Below are positions 63,947-64,000 of a stretch of 64,000 bases of DNA, one piece after another. The notes under the pieces were generated by a model that was not told the origin of the DNA, did no database searches, and saw only the letters and a program-made list of their open reading frames with translations. Numbering within the stretch: the first letter of the stretch is position 1; the number at the start of each line of letters is the position of its first letter. Made by a program: the position numbers and the translations under genes. Origin of the DNA: Zoogloea sp044344315 (lineage in GTDB: Bacteria; Pseudomonadota; Gammaproteobacteria; Burkholderiales; Rhodocyclaceae); the NCBI RefSeq assembly GCF_044344315.1, contig NZ_JBIJDC010000010.1, positions 4,312-68,311 on the forward strand. The letters are read 5' to 3'.

Positions 63947-63968
63947 GTAGGGGCGACTTCAGTCGCCC
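63947..63968. repeat. GTAG-headed REP element at the right window edge
   Basis: GTAG (63947-63950) and the palindrome GGGCGACTTCAGTCGCCC (63951-63968), identical to the copy at 54697-54718. The following bases are also partly alike (both reach CCCTTGAT), so the copy may be the left half of a longer paired element cut by the window end. Confidence 0.8.
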
Positions 63969-64000
63969 ATCCGCACGTAAATCACAGGCATGCCCTTGAT

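Overview
The window looks like high-GC chromosomal DNA from a betaproteobacterium. The Rhodocyclales (Azoarcus/Thauera/Zoogloea relatives) are the most likely order, but that placement is inference. The evidence is the mix of a Gram-negative general porin with C-terminal Phe, ParE/ParC, a DUF2189 membrane protein, meta-cleavage genes of dmp type, and a DUF1302/DUF1329/MMPL/YCF48 set. No rRNA, CRISPR array or complete insertion sequence was seen.

Left part (1-8.1 kb): the 3' part of metY, an alpha/beta hydrolase, a DUF2189 membrane protein, an EamA exporter, a SIMPL-domain protein coupled to dtd and an NlpC/P60 lipoprotein, then hemB and a DnaQ-like exonuclease. Between hemB and the exonuclease lies a gene-poor stretch with two terminators.

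8.1-16.8 kb holds an integrated element, the most interesting part of the window. It sits in the 3' end of a tRNA-Pro(GGG) gene, is bounded by a 45-bp direct repeat, and is about 8.6 kb long. It encodes a P4-type tyrosine integrase, two unrecognised proteins, an AlpA-like regulator, a small coupled protein, a RepB-like primase and an SF3/AAA-type helicase. A membrane protein, a small terminase subunit and a ribbon-helix-helix-like protein run in the opposite direction. It has no large terminase, capsid or tail gene. Integrase, AlpA, primase-helicase and a lone TerS are the hallmark of a phage-inducible chromosomal island (a satellite that redirects a helper phage's packaging). Two inverted copies of a stem-loop with CTACAC iterons suggest a two-part replication origin like ori/crr of phage P4.

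16.8-36 kb: the alpha-E/ATP-grasp pair, a TonB receptor-YfiR-CHASE8 hybrid kinase operon, an RluA-type pseudouridine synthase, divergent fbpC and fbpB, a tautomerase/MFS/LysR group, a DUF938 methyltransferase, a transglutaminase beside an unknown protein, pyrF, a strongly terminated porin and a DUF302 protein.

36-54.7 kb: parE, an SDR, a metallophosphoesterase relic, a CobW GTPase, two coupled lipoproteins and parC. Next come a sensor kinase/CheY pair, a Cache-PAS-GGDEF-EAL protein, another SDR, ppnN, a putative Na+/H+ antiporter, an outer-membrane protein relic and a glutamine amidotransferase.

54.7-64 kb: a minus-strand block between GTAG-headed REP elements. In transcription order it runs dmpG, dmpH, dmpI (lower catechol meta-cleavage pathway), a YCF48 lipoprotein, an MMPL/RND transporter, a DUF1302 outer-membrane protein and a DUF1329 protein, ending at a clear terminator. 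This looks like a unit for handling and degrading an aromatic or other hydrophobic substrate, with its upstream genes beyond the window.
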